A stretch of DNA of 54,683 bases from Triparma columacea (lineage: Eukaryota; Sar; Bolidophyceae; Parmales; Triparmaceae), in assembly GCA_030267965.1 (NCBI GenBank), contig BRYA01000187.1, positions 1 through 54,683 of the forward strand. The letters run 5' to 3'. The notes beneath the pieces are model-generated. The model made no database searches, was not told where the DNA came from, and saw only the letters and a list, made by a program, of their open reading frames with translations. This document shows, in pieces, positions 21,919 through 32,058 of the stretch. Made by a program: the position numbers and the translations under genes. Numbering within the stretch: the stretch's first letter is position 1; every line of letters starts with the position of its first letter.

Positions 21919-24410
21919 ATGGCCTCACTGCGGCTAGATCCCCCAGCTCCCAGCAGCCATTCGATGCTGGACGCTCCGAGAAGGTCCTCGGTGGCTCGCC
22001 GTACGAGTAGCATCCTTGCAGCGAGGAGGAGGAGCAGCACCCTGCAAATGAGGAGGGTTTCGCTGAGGGATGGAGGAAATAAAGCAAAGAGGACGCATCG
22101 AAACACCCAAGCTATAATGGCGTCAGTAATGAGACCCCAGCAGACCGACGGCGGCAACGCTAGCAACTTCCACAAGTTGACGCAGATGCAGAAAAGGTTT
22201 GACAGCACAGCCTCATCAATCCAGGCCATCCTTAGCGGAGGGGTGGGGGGGTACGAGGATAAGTACAAGAAGAAAAAAGTCCTTGTCATGTTCGGAGGTG
22301 GGGTAGGGAGAATGGACGAGGATAGCGGGCAGAGGATGCTGCAACAGCAGGCTCAACAGACCGCAAAGATTACAAGTCAGTTGGCACTGTGGAAGGACGA
22401 TGTGGCGAAGTTGTTAGACATCGTTGACGATCACATAACGAGGTGCAGTAACCTCGAGCAGCATGAGGTCCAAATGTCGCACCAAAACAAAGGTAAGTGG
22501 GCAGAATAATACTAACGCCTTGCGTTCAGAGTTATCGCAGGCCCTGTAGTTCCCTCATCAAGTTGAACTAACTTCCCCCGGTCGTCGCAGACTCGCCCTT
22601 GGACGTTAGAAGGAAACGCATCAATGAGTTTGTCCTCAGCCTGAAGGCTGACTTAAGGGCCCTTCACTCTTTCATATCGACCAAGCACACCCTTGAGGAC
22701 TACGAGGCAGTACGCCACGGCTGGGGGGGTATGGGCATGGGCAAGAGCATAGACATAAACGACAGGGACTACCAAGCTGGTACGAAAAGTTACTGGAGGG
22801 AGAGGGCTTTGATCCTTGAGAGGCTCTTGGCGGAAGTGGTTCCTACTGAGCCTTCCGTCAATCACAACAACCCGACAAACTCAGCGTACAACGGCGAGCC
22901 GGAGGAAGATACAGGAAGTAGCACGACCATGAACGGGAGCGGGAGCGGGAGCGGGGGTGGGAATGACAAGGGCGGTGGCTATGGAGCGGAAAATGAAACG
23001 AAACGAATCACAGCAAATCAGATTGTGCAACTGTACGATATGAGGCAGAGCCTCATGCAAGAAATCGTCGAGTACTTTAAGGAAATCCATAGTGACTTCG
23101 AGGTCGAGTACGACGGCGGTGCGGACAGGGTGGTCGAAACAATTTTGAAGAACGACAAGGAAAAGAGGGAGATCAGCAGCTTTGTTAGGAGCTTTCTAGG
23201 AGTTTCCGAGAACATCGAAAGCGTAATCAGAGATTGTACGGAAAAGTACCGCTTCATGCCAGACCTCGTTAAAGAAGGCATGGTCGAAAATAGCCATACT
23301 GAGTCCATACGAAAGGAGATGACGAAAATCAGGTGAGTGAAGGGAAGGGAGGGAAGACATTGTTCTAGGGACAATTTTCCTCAACTTGGAATACTTTCAC
23401 CTAACATCCCAGTCTTCATTCACTACACACATCTCAGTTTTGACATCAAAAGAATCGAGGGCGAGCTTGAAGCCCTCAGCCGAGCAAAAAATGACTACAA
23501 GAACAAGGAGATCAGGCGGGGGGTTTTACAGAGGTGGAGAGTGAGGATGGACGAACACGAGGTGAGCCTAAAGATTCTCGCGGAAAGGGGGAGGACGCTG
23601 GAGGAGGAGAAAGAAAAGCTAGAAATGGAAGAGGAGAGACTGGTAAATAGTATCGTCGGACTGAGGGACGCCGCGCACGAGGGGGCGGAAACCCATGAGC
23701 ACAGCTTGAAGAGGTTGAGGCCAAAAATCGTAAAGTTCATTGACGAGGCTGTGGGTCACAAGGAGACGATAGAGGGCCTTCTGTTGAGCGTGAACCTGAC
23801 AACGGGGTTGTTCAAGAAGAGGGAGTTTGCCTTAACAAATATTGAAAAGAAGATCGACAAGACTAGGTCGGCGAGGGCACAAATAGAATCCGAGAGGAAG
23901 AAGAATCAACTCGACTACGCGATCCTTCACGTCGACTCAAAGCGAAACGCCAAAATCCTGGAGGTCGCCCTCGCTGCCAACAAGAAGGCGACTGAAGCCT
24001 TCAACAAAGAGAGACACGCGTTAAGTATTAACGAACAGGAAGCTGAAAACTTGCGGAGTCAGCTCGAAAGTGCGAACGAGGAGCGCCTAACTTATGAGAA
24101 GAATATGGAAAAGAAGAGGGGGGAACTCGAGGACAGGAGGAAACAGAGGGAGTTCCTTGACATTGACGTGAGAAGAATGAAGGGAGTTCTGAGTAACCTC
24201 ACGGAGCAGGTTGATGAGGTGTTGGAGCGATTCAACGACGCTAAGATGCTCAAGCTCAAGGACACGCTGGAGAAAATTCGAGCGCAGGAGAAAGTCAACA
24301 AGAGCCTGAGGACGAAGCTCGTCAAGACAAGGAAGAAGGTCAAGAAACTAGAGTCTAGCATCGTAGGTGGACAGGTCGATAAGCACTATCTGGCAGAGTT
24401 CATGAATTGA
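21919..24410 (+). CDS. Long coiled-coil protein, unknown
   Basis: Three exons (21919-22492, 22591-23332, 23438-24410) give 762 residues. The N-terminal 90 residues are Ser/Arg-rich (RRSSVARRTSS, RRRSSTLQMRR), likely disordered and a possible phosphorylation region. The middle has a Gly/Ser linker (22930-22975) and short helices. The third exon is almost entirely heptad coiled coil (EALSRAKNDYKNKE through VKKLESSIVGG) and lacks long breaks. The shape fits cytoskeletal, basal-body or axonemal structural proteins, but I could not match a named family. The frame before 21919 has a stop at 21874, which supports this ATG unless there is an upstream exon. Confidence 0.65.
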
Positions 24411-24426
24411 AAAGAAGTTGTTTTAT

Positions 24427-25336
24427 TTACGCAGATTGCAGCAGAGAGAAAATCTTGGGAAGGTCAGACATATCCGCCTCTTCCAACTGAGAGAGGATGT
24501 CCGTGGACCACTGCGAGAGAGGGGGGGGGTTGAGGGGATGTGTAGGCTTTCTTTCATTGGCCATGAACTTGACGCCTCACCTCAGTGAACCTCTCTTTTG
24601 TGACTGTGACATTCGCGGGATCCGCAAATAGATCACGAGCAATTTTCGCTTCGAGCTTGTCTACGCTGAAAGAAGCCCCGTGGTTCTCGGGACTCATGTC
24701 CTTAAGGAGAACCCCGACTCCACGCAGCACCGTTGTCACCATGAGGGAAATCCCATCAACACTCATAGTGCCGTGTGAGGTGGGGGAGAAATAGAAGAGA
24801 TCAAAAAGCAAATCGAACTTTGCCGCAGTGCCGACGGAGGAAGAGCAGCCCACCAAAATAGCAGAAAGGAAGGGAAGAATGTTGATGGTTTCGCTGCTCA
24901 GCTCAGGGAGGAAGGTTGGATGTGATTGGGTGGAGGGAGCAGGAGGTGGGGAGGTGGGAGGAGGGAACGACATTTCCTCATCCTCGTTGAGTTCCATGGG
25001 ACTGTTTTTGAAGCTATTAAAGACGGCATCGATGTCTACCCCCCCGGTCCCGACACCCTCGATCACACCAGTGAGCTGGGAGGAATTGAGGGCGGATGTA
25101 ATCATGGTTGAGAGGGGTGAGGAGGGGCAGGGGCGGAAACATGGGTAATAGAAACAACTCACAATCGTTTTTAGGTAATTAGAGGTCGCCTGGAACGAGG
25201 GACAAGAACGACCTTCAATGACAGTCTGCGGAGGAGCTTTTCGATATCTTTCCATAACGTGTTCAACATCGGCAAGGGACATTCTGAAGGCAAAATCGAT
25301 CGCCAGACGGGGACTCGACGGGTTTATGTTGCCCAT
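24427..25336 (-). CDS. Possibly N-myristoylated helical protein with weak EF-hand-like region
   Basis: Three exons (25336-25163, 25075-24581, 24510-24427) join in phase 0 to 250 residues. MGNINPSS fits an N-myristoylation signal (Gly2, Ser near position 6 or 7). The central part after a Pro-rich linker reads KFDLLFDLFYFSPTSHGTMSVDGISLMV, which resembles a degenerate EF-hand pair, with no full DxDxDG loop. The first intron is a multiple of three and stop-free, so retention would insert 29 residues. The 5' flank carries a 26-bp tandem repeat (25342-25428). Function unknown. Confidence 0.6.
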
Positions 25337-25341
25337 TGCTC

Positions 25342-25428
25342 GAGGGGGGGACAGGTGGCGCGGTGGAGAGGGGGGGACAGGTGGCGCGGTTGAGAGGGGG
25401 GGACAGGTGGCGCGGTTGAGAGGGGAGG
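25342..25428. repeat. 26-bp G-rich tandem repeat, about three copies
   Basis: The unit starts at ACAGGTGGCGCGGT and recurs at 25351, 25377 and 25403, separated by runs of seven or eight Gs. It lies directly upstream of the start codon at 25336, in the presumed 5' UTR or promoter, and borders the AT-rich island. Confidence 0.9.
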
Positions 25429-25439
25429 AGGGCCGCCAA

Positions 25440-25940
25440 AAGGCAAAAGGAAAAAATGAAAAAAGTGTAAATTGGAATGATTAAAATCTATTTCGATTAT
25501 CATCTTCAATTTTAATCACTTTAACACTTTGGAAGAAATATTTGATTGCTAAAAATGCTATCTGAAAAAATAAAACAACTTTTTTGAGAAACGCTTATTA
25601 TCAATTGACAATATCATAATTGTCTATAATGATATCAATTATGATTTTAAAGAATTTTCAATGAAAAATATAAAAATATTGAATATTTAATAAATTTCAA
25701 TTACTAGATGTCATACTTAGATATCATTAAACCAGTATATTGAACAAATGTGTTCCATATGTAAGTCAAATACACTAGAAATTCTTTGAGATGAAATAAA
25801 ATTTTGTGAATTTTGTTCCGTTCCTTTCGTAGGAGATAGCGTAACTCCTGGTATAGAAATTCGGTCCAAAGATAGTGTATTACATTACAAATATGTCGTA
25901 GATACCGCTAAGGTAAGAAGGCTAATGAAGTTGCGGATTT
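25440..25940. other. AT-rich island of about 500 bp
   Basis: Base composition drops abruptly from a GC-rich background to mostly A and T, with runs such as AAAAATATTGAATATTTAA. It contains no long open frame. A possible orphan exon with matching splice sites sits at 25833-25912. The genes on both sides are on the - strand. Confidence 0.75.
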
Positions 25941-25960
25941 GAATATCTTTTCTCACAAAC

Positions 25961-27162
25961 CTAAATTGCTGCGATGGCCTTCACGAAGCTCTTCCCTAGA
26001 GCAATGCTACCCGCCGCCCAAAGCCCGCAGCTGACCACTCTGAACGGCGCTTGCCCCGGCACCCCGTTCTTGAACCTCATAAGCCCCATCAAGAACCACA
26101 CGTACTCCTTCACTAGCCTCAAGAGCTTGTTAGGGAACCTCCAGTTGTTCCAGCTATCGCAGTTGTACCCCCCTCCGTCCATCCCCCAAAGGGCGCGCTC
26201 AATAAGGCCGAGGATGTTCACTGCGAAACCCGCCAGGAATAAGGCGAGTCCTAATGCGAGGTTTGGGCAGCTGAGGACGTGCCACGCCCTCACTACGACC
26301 ATGGACAGGAACCCCACCATCGCCAAGGTAAAGTTAACGAAGGAGGAGAGGAAGAAGGGCCTAACGTTGTCGTGGAGGAAGTCCTTGAGGCCGTAGCTGC
26401 CCACGATGGATGGGAGGGAGGTCAGCTTCACGGAGGCGTTGCTCATGAAACGGATGCGGAAGAGGGCCATGGCGCTGCTTATCACGGCCGTGAGGGCGCA
26501 GGCTGTGGTCAGGCCGCTGAGGACGATGAAGAGACGACGCTCCAGGATTACCAGGGGGGTGTCGGTTCTGTGAGGGGATGGAGTTAAGTGAGGTTTGACA
26601 TCGCATGAACTTTGACGGAGACTTTACAATTGGGCGAACGCCACGAGCTGTCGAACCCCTTCTCCTCAAGCCCGTCAACCTCCCAGGCATTTGACAGACA
26701 CTATACACTCACAGAGGGTCCACCTTCAGGGCGAACATGGTACCGTAGGCGGCACCGGAGAGGAGGGTAGAGGGAGTCAGGAGGGCGGAGAAGAGGGCTA
26801 GTGAGGAACTCTGGGGGGGGGAGGGGGGGTGTCAGGGGAAGATCGAGAAAGAGACGTGGGTGGATTGTGGAAGAGACATTTTTGGATCGAAAAAGAGATG
26901 TGGGATGATATATTTGCTCAATACCTTCCAAGATCACGTTAATACTTCCCAAAAACCACGTACTTGCCTTAAACTCATCCTTCATGTCATCATTTACAAT
27001 AAAATTCCCATCGCCTCGAAAATCTTCATCTGGAAATGCTGTCAATTGGAGAGGAGAGACGCCCCTGTCGACACCCATGAATACACGATTAGGGTTGGTG
27101 GGGGTATTGAAGCATGATGATGGCCTCAGAATGAAAGCGAACGCCAACAAAGATAACCTCAT
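25961..27162 (-). CDS. Multi-pass membrane protein with plastid-type presequence
   Basis: Exons 27162-26968, 26810-26713 and 26567-25961 give 299 residues; an in-frame ATG at 27201 would add 13. The N-terminus MRLSLLAFAFILRPSSC-FN is a signal peptide followed by Phe, the stramenopile plastid-import junction, then an Asn/Arg/Thr-rich transit-like stretch. The first intron has a GC donor (AAG|GCAAGT). The mature part has four or more helices, including ALFSALLTPSTLLSGAAYG, LFIVLSGLTTACALTAVISS, VNFTLAMVGFLSMVVV and LALGLALFLAGFAVNILGLI. DTPLVILERRLF separates the first two. I infer a plastid-envelope or thylakoid protein; the family was not recognised. Confidence 0.65.
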
Positions 27163-27223
27163 CCAAAAACATAAAAGTGCTTCAACAATAATCTTCAACA
27201 TTGTCTATTTTACATTCTAAGTT

Positions 27224-27261
27224 NNNNNNNNNNNNNNNNNNNNNNNNNNNNNNNNNNNNNN
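27224..27261. other. Assembly gap (38 Ns)
   Basis: A run of Ns separates the start of the plastid membrane-protein gene from the tail of an unidentified + strand gene. The true gap size is probably larger than shown. Confidence 0.99.
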
Positions 27262-27363
27262 CCCCCCTTTCTTCGTCCTGCCAATGGTTTTGATCCCACC
27301 CTGTCGCCCTTGATTCTCTCCCGAGTGAAGGACTTGCTTTCACTTGCCCAATCCATGGCCTAA
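27262..27363 (+). CDS. C-terminal fragment of an unknown gene (5' part in gap)
   Basis: Immediately after the Ns a frame reads FLRPANGFDPTLSPLILSRV and continues to a stop at 27361. Its composition looks coding, and the frame has a clean stop. The rest of the gene must lie in the gap. The remaining sequence to 27675 has no feature I can support. Confidence 0.35.
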   Translation, partial: PPFLRPANGFDPTLSPLILSRVKDLLSLAQSMA

Positions 27364-27675
27364 CGCGGGAAAGGGAACACCAGAGTCACAGAAACCGACG
27401 AGGACGGTACTTATCGCCAGAGGGATACTTCAATATTGTATTACAAGAGCAACAACAGAAAATCTGCAGATTCGATCGATTTTTCAGGGAAAGGCAAGAA
27501 GGCGAGTTAATGTGTTAAGCATGCCTACACGAAGAACAACAGAAAGAAATTCTTTAATCGTACAAATCATGTGCACACAAAGCCTCATGACTAATCCGTC
27601 TTCCTTCTCCATCGCAATCATCCACTCTTCCCAGCCATCACCCCCCCCCCTCAACCAAATCTAGCCCCGCCGCCC

Positions 27676-29276
27676 TCAATCCCAGGCCTTGAGGACCTCG
27701 TCGAAGGTAGTTCCCTTGCTGAGGTTCACGAAGTTCAATCCGTCGCCGTTTCCGTCGTCTCCTCTCTCGTAGCCCCATATAGGCGGGGACCTGCGGCTGC
27801 AGTGAGTGGTTCGCATGCCCGACGTGTTGCCCCCGGCTTCTCCCAAAACCACAATGTCTCCGACCTGAACGTCCGGCAGCGACGCACCCGCGACGACAAT
27901 GTCGCCGGCGAAGCAGAGGGGTCCGGCGATGTCGGTGTCGACAATCTCGCCGGTCTTTACCTCCCCGTCCGAAGTGTACACTGATGGTGGGAAAGGCTTC
28001 CTCATGTGGGGAGCGTAGCAAGCCCTCAGGAACTGATCGGAGCCAGCGTGGATCATGGCGATCTTGCCTCCCTCGGTGGCCTTAGTAACCTCAACTACGG
28101 ATGCATAGATACCGTACATGCAATTGTTCTTGGCACCCATTTCGGTCACAACACGCGTGAAGGTGGTTCCATCAAAGAGGGACGGGGCCTTCTCCCTGAG
28201 GACGGCGGCGTACTCGTCATAGGTGGGCGATGGGTCTCCACCCCAGGTAACAGGAAGACCGCCGCCAATGTCGATAGCGTGGATCTTTTTCTGCACCTCG
28301 CTTCTCCGGGCGTTGACCTCGAGGGCGATGTTAGCAGCACCGGCGGCGCCGTCGGCCATCTGCGAGAGGGTCATTCCACCGCTTCCGGTGTGCACATGAA
28401 CGGCATTGATGAAGTCATACTGGAGGCAAGTGCAGTGAGGCAAGGAAAGAGTTCCGTTAGTGAAAAAAAGTTTGGGTTTTGAGGAACACTACAGTAAGTC
28501 GTCGCTGCGCTCCTCCACGAGTCCCCCCACGCACCCTCCTCCCTCCTCCCCCCTTCTTCCCGCTCTCACCTTTATGAGGGCCTCGAGGACGGGCTCACGC
28601 TCAGCCTTCTCTGCGTCGGATGGCCCGACGGGACAGAGAACGCCAAACTTGGACTTCCTGGTGCTCACGGAGAGGTTGGCGACGGCACCAAATCCCACGA
28701 GGGGGTTGATCCTTAGCCCAATCACGCAACCCTCGAGCTGCTCAGGGCTCATGGACTCGACGATTGCCCTGACCCTCTCGAGCTCCTGAAGATTATCAAT
28801 GTTGAGCATGACCTTGTTATCGAGAGCGTACTTGATCTCAGGGATCGTCTTGCAGGGGGAGTCGTACACAATGTCCGGGCCAGCGAATCCCATCTTCAGG
28901 CTGTGAATGACCTCCCCGATGGAAGCACATTCTGCACCATGACCCTCGACAAGGCCAATTTTCATAATCTTAGCGACAGGGTTCGTCTTCACGGCCGTCG
29001 CATGATGCCAATGCGGCGCAAAGGCCGACCTGAGCTTCGCGAGGTTCGCGCGGTACGCATCAAGCTGGGAAGGATCGACGAAAGGAGGTAGGTGAGGAGA
29101 TGGGGGAGGAATTAACAGCTCATAGAGGTACTCACGTCGTACGCGAAGACATGGGGCTGATCTTCGAGCTTCTCGGCCGGTACTACAAGCTTGCGAGTCG
29201 AGATAGCCTTGATAGCCTCGTTTTGACTGATGGGTTTGGTGGCCTCGAATGCGGCCCCGTTTGATACTTCAACCAT
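27676..29276 (-). CDS. Divergent PLP-dependent decarboxylase (DAP/ornithine decarboxylase fold)
   Basis: Three exons (29276-29136, 29064-28570, 28419-27676) give 459 residues. The alanine-racemase-like barrel shows the PLP lysine in HATAVKTNP (about Lys73), the HTGSGG loop (about 222-227) and DIGGGLPV. In canonical diaminopimelate and ornithine decarboxylases a phosphate-binding EPGR follows; here the matching site reads EMGAKN (about 305-310). The second-subunit active-site block is PLCFAGDIVV, where the CxxxD element is kept. The usual GAY near the C-terminus is not obvious. The fold is secure, the substrate is not. It shares a 352-base divergent upstream region with the mitochondrial carrier. 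Confidence 0.8.
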
Positions 29277-29628
29277 GGTTGTTAATAGAACGAGAAGAGT
29301 AAAGAGGGGACGTATACTTGTTGACTTAAGCGATCGTATTGTTTTTCTAAGACGAAAAGAAGGAGATTGAGCCGAATGAGTCCGAATGAGTCTGAATGCC
29401 TGGCTGAAAAATGGTCATTTCTTTTCCCAATTCGATCCCTTCAGCGATCGATAAGGGGCTCAAATTTGTGTATTCGCACCATATTGTATTAGGATAACAC
29501 CATCAAATCAGTATAAAGCACTATAACTTCCCCAGACAGCACGCACACACCACCCCCTAATCGACCCTTGCCAAGTACCCCCTATTCTATAGGCTTCCTG
29601 GAACCCTTTATCGCAACAATCGTAAGCG

Positions 29629-30892
29629 ATGGCGTCCCCGGCAATTTCAACTCTCATTCTATCCTCGTCTCTAGGCGCTGTAATAACTTCGTTGACAATG
29701 TCACCCTTAGATGTCATCAAAGTTCGCTCCCAGGTAGTTTCTGAACAGGTTGTCGCAGGCAAGAAACCCTCCGTCGTCGTTGTTCACAACGGGCTCCAGA
29801 CCTGTCTGGTTCCCCGTCCCGAAAAGTGCCAGATCACCAATAGCTTGCTCATTTCTGGGAGAAACATTGTTAGGACAGAGGGGATTGGGGGGCTTTATAG
29901 GGGTCTTGCGGCAACGCTAGTGCAGAGCATACCCAACGTTATCTTGTACTACTCCTGCTACGATACGTTGAGGTCTTGGGGGAAGGAGGGGGGGCAGAAG
30001 GGGCTGTTGAATTATATAGGGAACAGCGCTCTGCTGGCCGGAGGGGCGGCGAGGGTCGTCAGCACGTCGATCGTATCTCCATTAGAATTAGTTAGGTGAG
30101 GGAGAAAGGAACGGTGGGCGCAGGGTAGTAATGATTCGACCAAGGGGTCAGCTGGGAAAAGGTCAAATTGGACTTTGGCACACCATGCGCCTTGTAGCTA
30201 ACCTACCGCTTCGCTCCTCGCCTCCCCGCTTTGTCCCTGCCCCCTCTCCTCTTTCTCAGGACTAGGCAGATGAACTCCACTGTTCCGACCAGCATGGTCG
30301 CAGAGTTCAAATCGATAATAGAGGTAGGGGGCGTAGCCGGGCTCTGGAGGGGCGCCCGCGTGACGCTCGCCAGGGATGTTCCCTTCTCCGCGGTCTACTG
30401 GGTCGTCGTCGAGGGCGTGAGGAATAGCGAGGGCGTTAGGGAGTGGGGGAGTGGCATGATGGGGGGGAAATTCCTCACCAGCCTGCTGTCCGGGGCTGCG
30501 GGGGGCGTAGTGGCATCACTGATTAGCACTCCGATGGACGTGATCAAGACGAGGCAGCAAGGTGAGAAACGGCATGACGCGCTTCGCTCGTCGCTTAAGG
30601 GTTTGACAAACGAGTGAGCGAACCAATGAGGGAGGGAACCAACGAGCGAGGGCACCAACAAGTTCACTCACCCCTTCGCTTCACCCTGATTGCAGTAAAC
30701 CTGTCACTAAATGGGAAAGCCAACCAGGGTATCATTAAGATGATGAGCAATATCTACGAGAAGGAGGGGATCGGGGGACTATGGAGGGGCAACTCAGCGA
30801 GGCTCGCGAGAGTTGTGCCGAGCTGCGCAATTATGTTGGGCACTTTCGAAGGGTTCAAGATATTGTTGAGTGAAAGGGATGGGAAAGATTAA
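29629..30892 (+). CDS. SLC25A39: Mitochondrial carrier, SLC25A39/40-Mtm1 type
   Basis: Three exons (29629-30095, 30260-30561, 30696-30892) give 321 residues. The three carrier repeats each carry the Px[DE]xx[KR] signature: SPLDVIKVRSQ, SPLELVRTRQ and TPMDVIKTRQQ. Matrix-loop motifs GLYRGL, GLWRGA and GLWRGN follow. The longer first repeat with HNGLQTCLVPRPEKC matches the Cys-containing loop of SLC25A39/40 and yeast Mtm1, which import glutathione and affect mitochondrial manganese and iron handling. That subgroup assignment is likely but not certain. The ATG at 29629 gives the usual start just before the first helix. Confidence 0.85.
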
Positions 30893-31041
30893 ACACTTGT
30901 ACAAACATTACAAAGGAAGCATATTTTGGTGATTTGTCATCGTGATCGACCATGTTGGTGTGTCATTGCTGTTGATGTTATTGGTTATTGACCCTGTTTT
31001 GCTACCCTCTTTTGTCCCTCAAATTTTCTTTCAACTTGGGG

Positions 31042-31950
31042 ATGTCAATCGCATTTCCTATCAATCTGAAGAAGAAGAAGAAACGGAAGAAGAAGGGTGG
31101 GAGGGGTGAAGGTCCCTCAAACGGCTTTCTTGCCAGCCCAAGAGACCCCTCCACATTTGCGTCCGTCGAAGATTACATGGAATATGTCCAACAAGAGCGA
31201 GAATCAACACCCGATGTATCTACAGCTCCAATATCTGCCCTTCCTACCCCACCTGCTACCTCACAGGCTCCAATAGTTCCAAATTGGTGTGAAAACTTCT
31301 TCCCTCGCCCAACCTCGCTTTCACCCCTGCCTCCCACATTCATAGACAACGCGATCAACAACTTCAAGCAGCTGCAAGCCTACGTAGTATCGATACCAAT
31401 CACGAAAAACAACCCCCCCGCGTACCCGTCGGAAATGACCACTGCTAAACTACCCCCTATGAAGGACTTTCTCGCTTGGAATGTTAGGCTCTTCCACGGA
31501 GGGGCCATGGACTTCGAGACAGAGCTAGCGCAAGCTCTCTATGTGGTTCCATGCACAAGGGCGGAGTATGATAACCAGACTCTAGCCCTCGAAAGTGGTG
31601 TTTTGGAGGGTAACATTGAGCTGTACAAGAGGATGGACTTGGCCATGTTGATCGCAGTGCTTGATCACGTATCGCGGCCCTTTGTATCATCCGTGGATGC
31701 CTCCCCCATCCCTTCCGTCCTCTCCGCCTACCTCTCGTCAGCCGACTGTTCCCATCGCGCCAAGGTGTGCTTCGGGTTGATGAGCTGCTTGCCTTTTCCG
31801 ATGCACAGGGACACCCAGGCGATGCTCAGGGCGGTCATGAGGGCGCTATGCAAGATCAGGACGGAGGTGGGGGGGACGGAAGGGTGGGTTGAGGTGCTTC
31901 TTAGTGTTGGGGTGGGGATGGGAGTTGTTGGGAGGTCGGAGGTCTTCTAA
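31042..31950 (+). CDS. GEMIN2: Gemin2-like (SMN-interacting protein, snRNP assembly)
   Basis: Intronless, 302 residues. After a Lys-rich start, VEDYMEYVQQERESTPDV (42-59) matches the Gemin2 block in which Tyr and the Cys/Thr-Pro-Asp-Val are conserved. W and F residues in NWCENFFPRP fit the next conserved turn. The C-terminal half (LIAVLDHVS, LMSCLPFPMHRDT, MRALCKIRTE) aligns with the helical domain of Gemin2. The protein holds the Sm core during spliceosomal snRNP assembly. Match made by eye; the middle region is weakly conserved. Confidence 0.7.
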   Translation: MSIAFPINLKKKKKRKKKGGRGEGPSNGFLASPRDPSTFASVEDYMEYVQQERESTPDVSTAPISALPTPPATSQAPIVPNWCENFFPRPTSLSPLPPTFIDNAINNFKQLQAYVVSIPITKNNPPAYPSEMTTAKLPPMKDFLAWNVRLFHGGAMDFETELAQALYVVPCTRAEYDNQTLALESGVLEGNIELYKRMDLAMLIAVLDHVSRPFVSSVDASPIPSVLSAYLSSADCSHRAKVCFGLMSCLPFPMHRDTQAMLRAVMRALCKIRTEVGGTEGWVEVLLSVGVGMGVVGRSEVF

Positions 31951-32058
31951 AGGTTTGTAAGGCAAGTAAAGAATGTTGTATTATGGGACCGGGGATGAGA
32001 TTTTTTCAAAACTTAATTGACGTGAATTCAACGGGGAGGGGAATTTGATAAGGAAACG

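Noticed and set aside
29277..29628. Transposon or mobile element in intergenic DNA
   Set aside because: There are no terminal repeats, target duplications or transposase-like frames here or elsewhere in the window.
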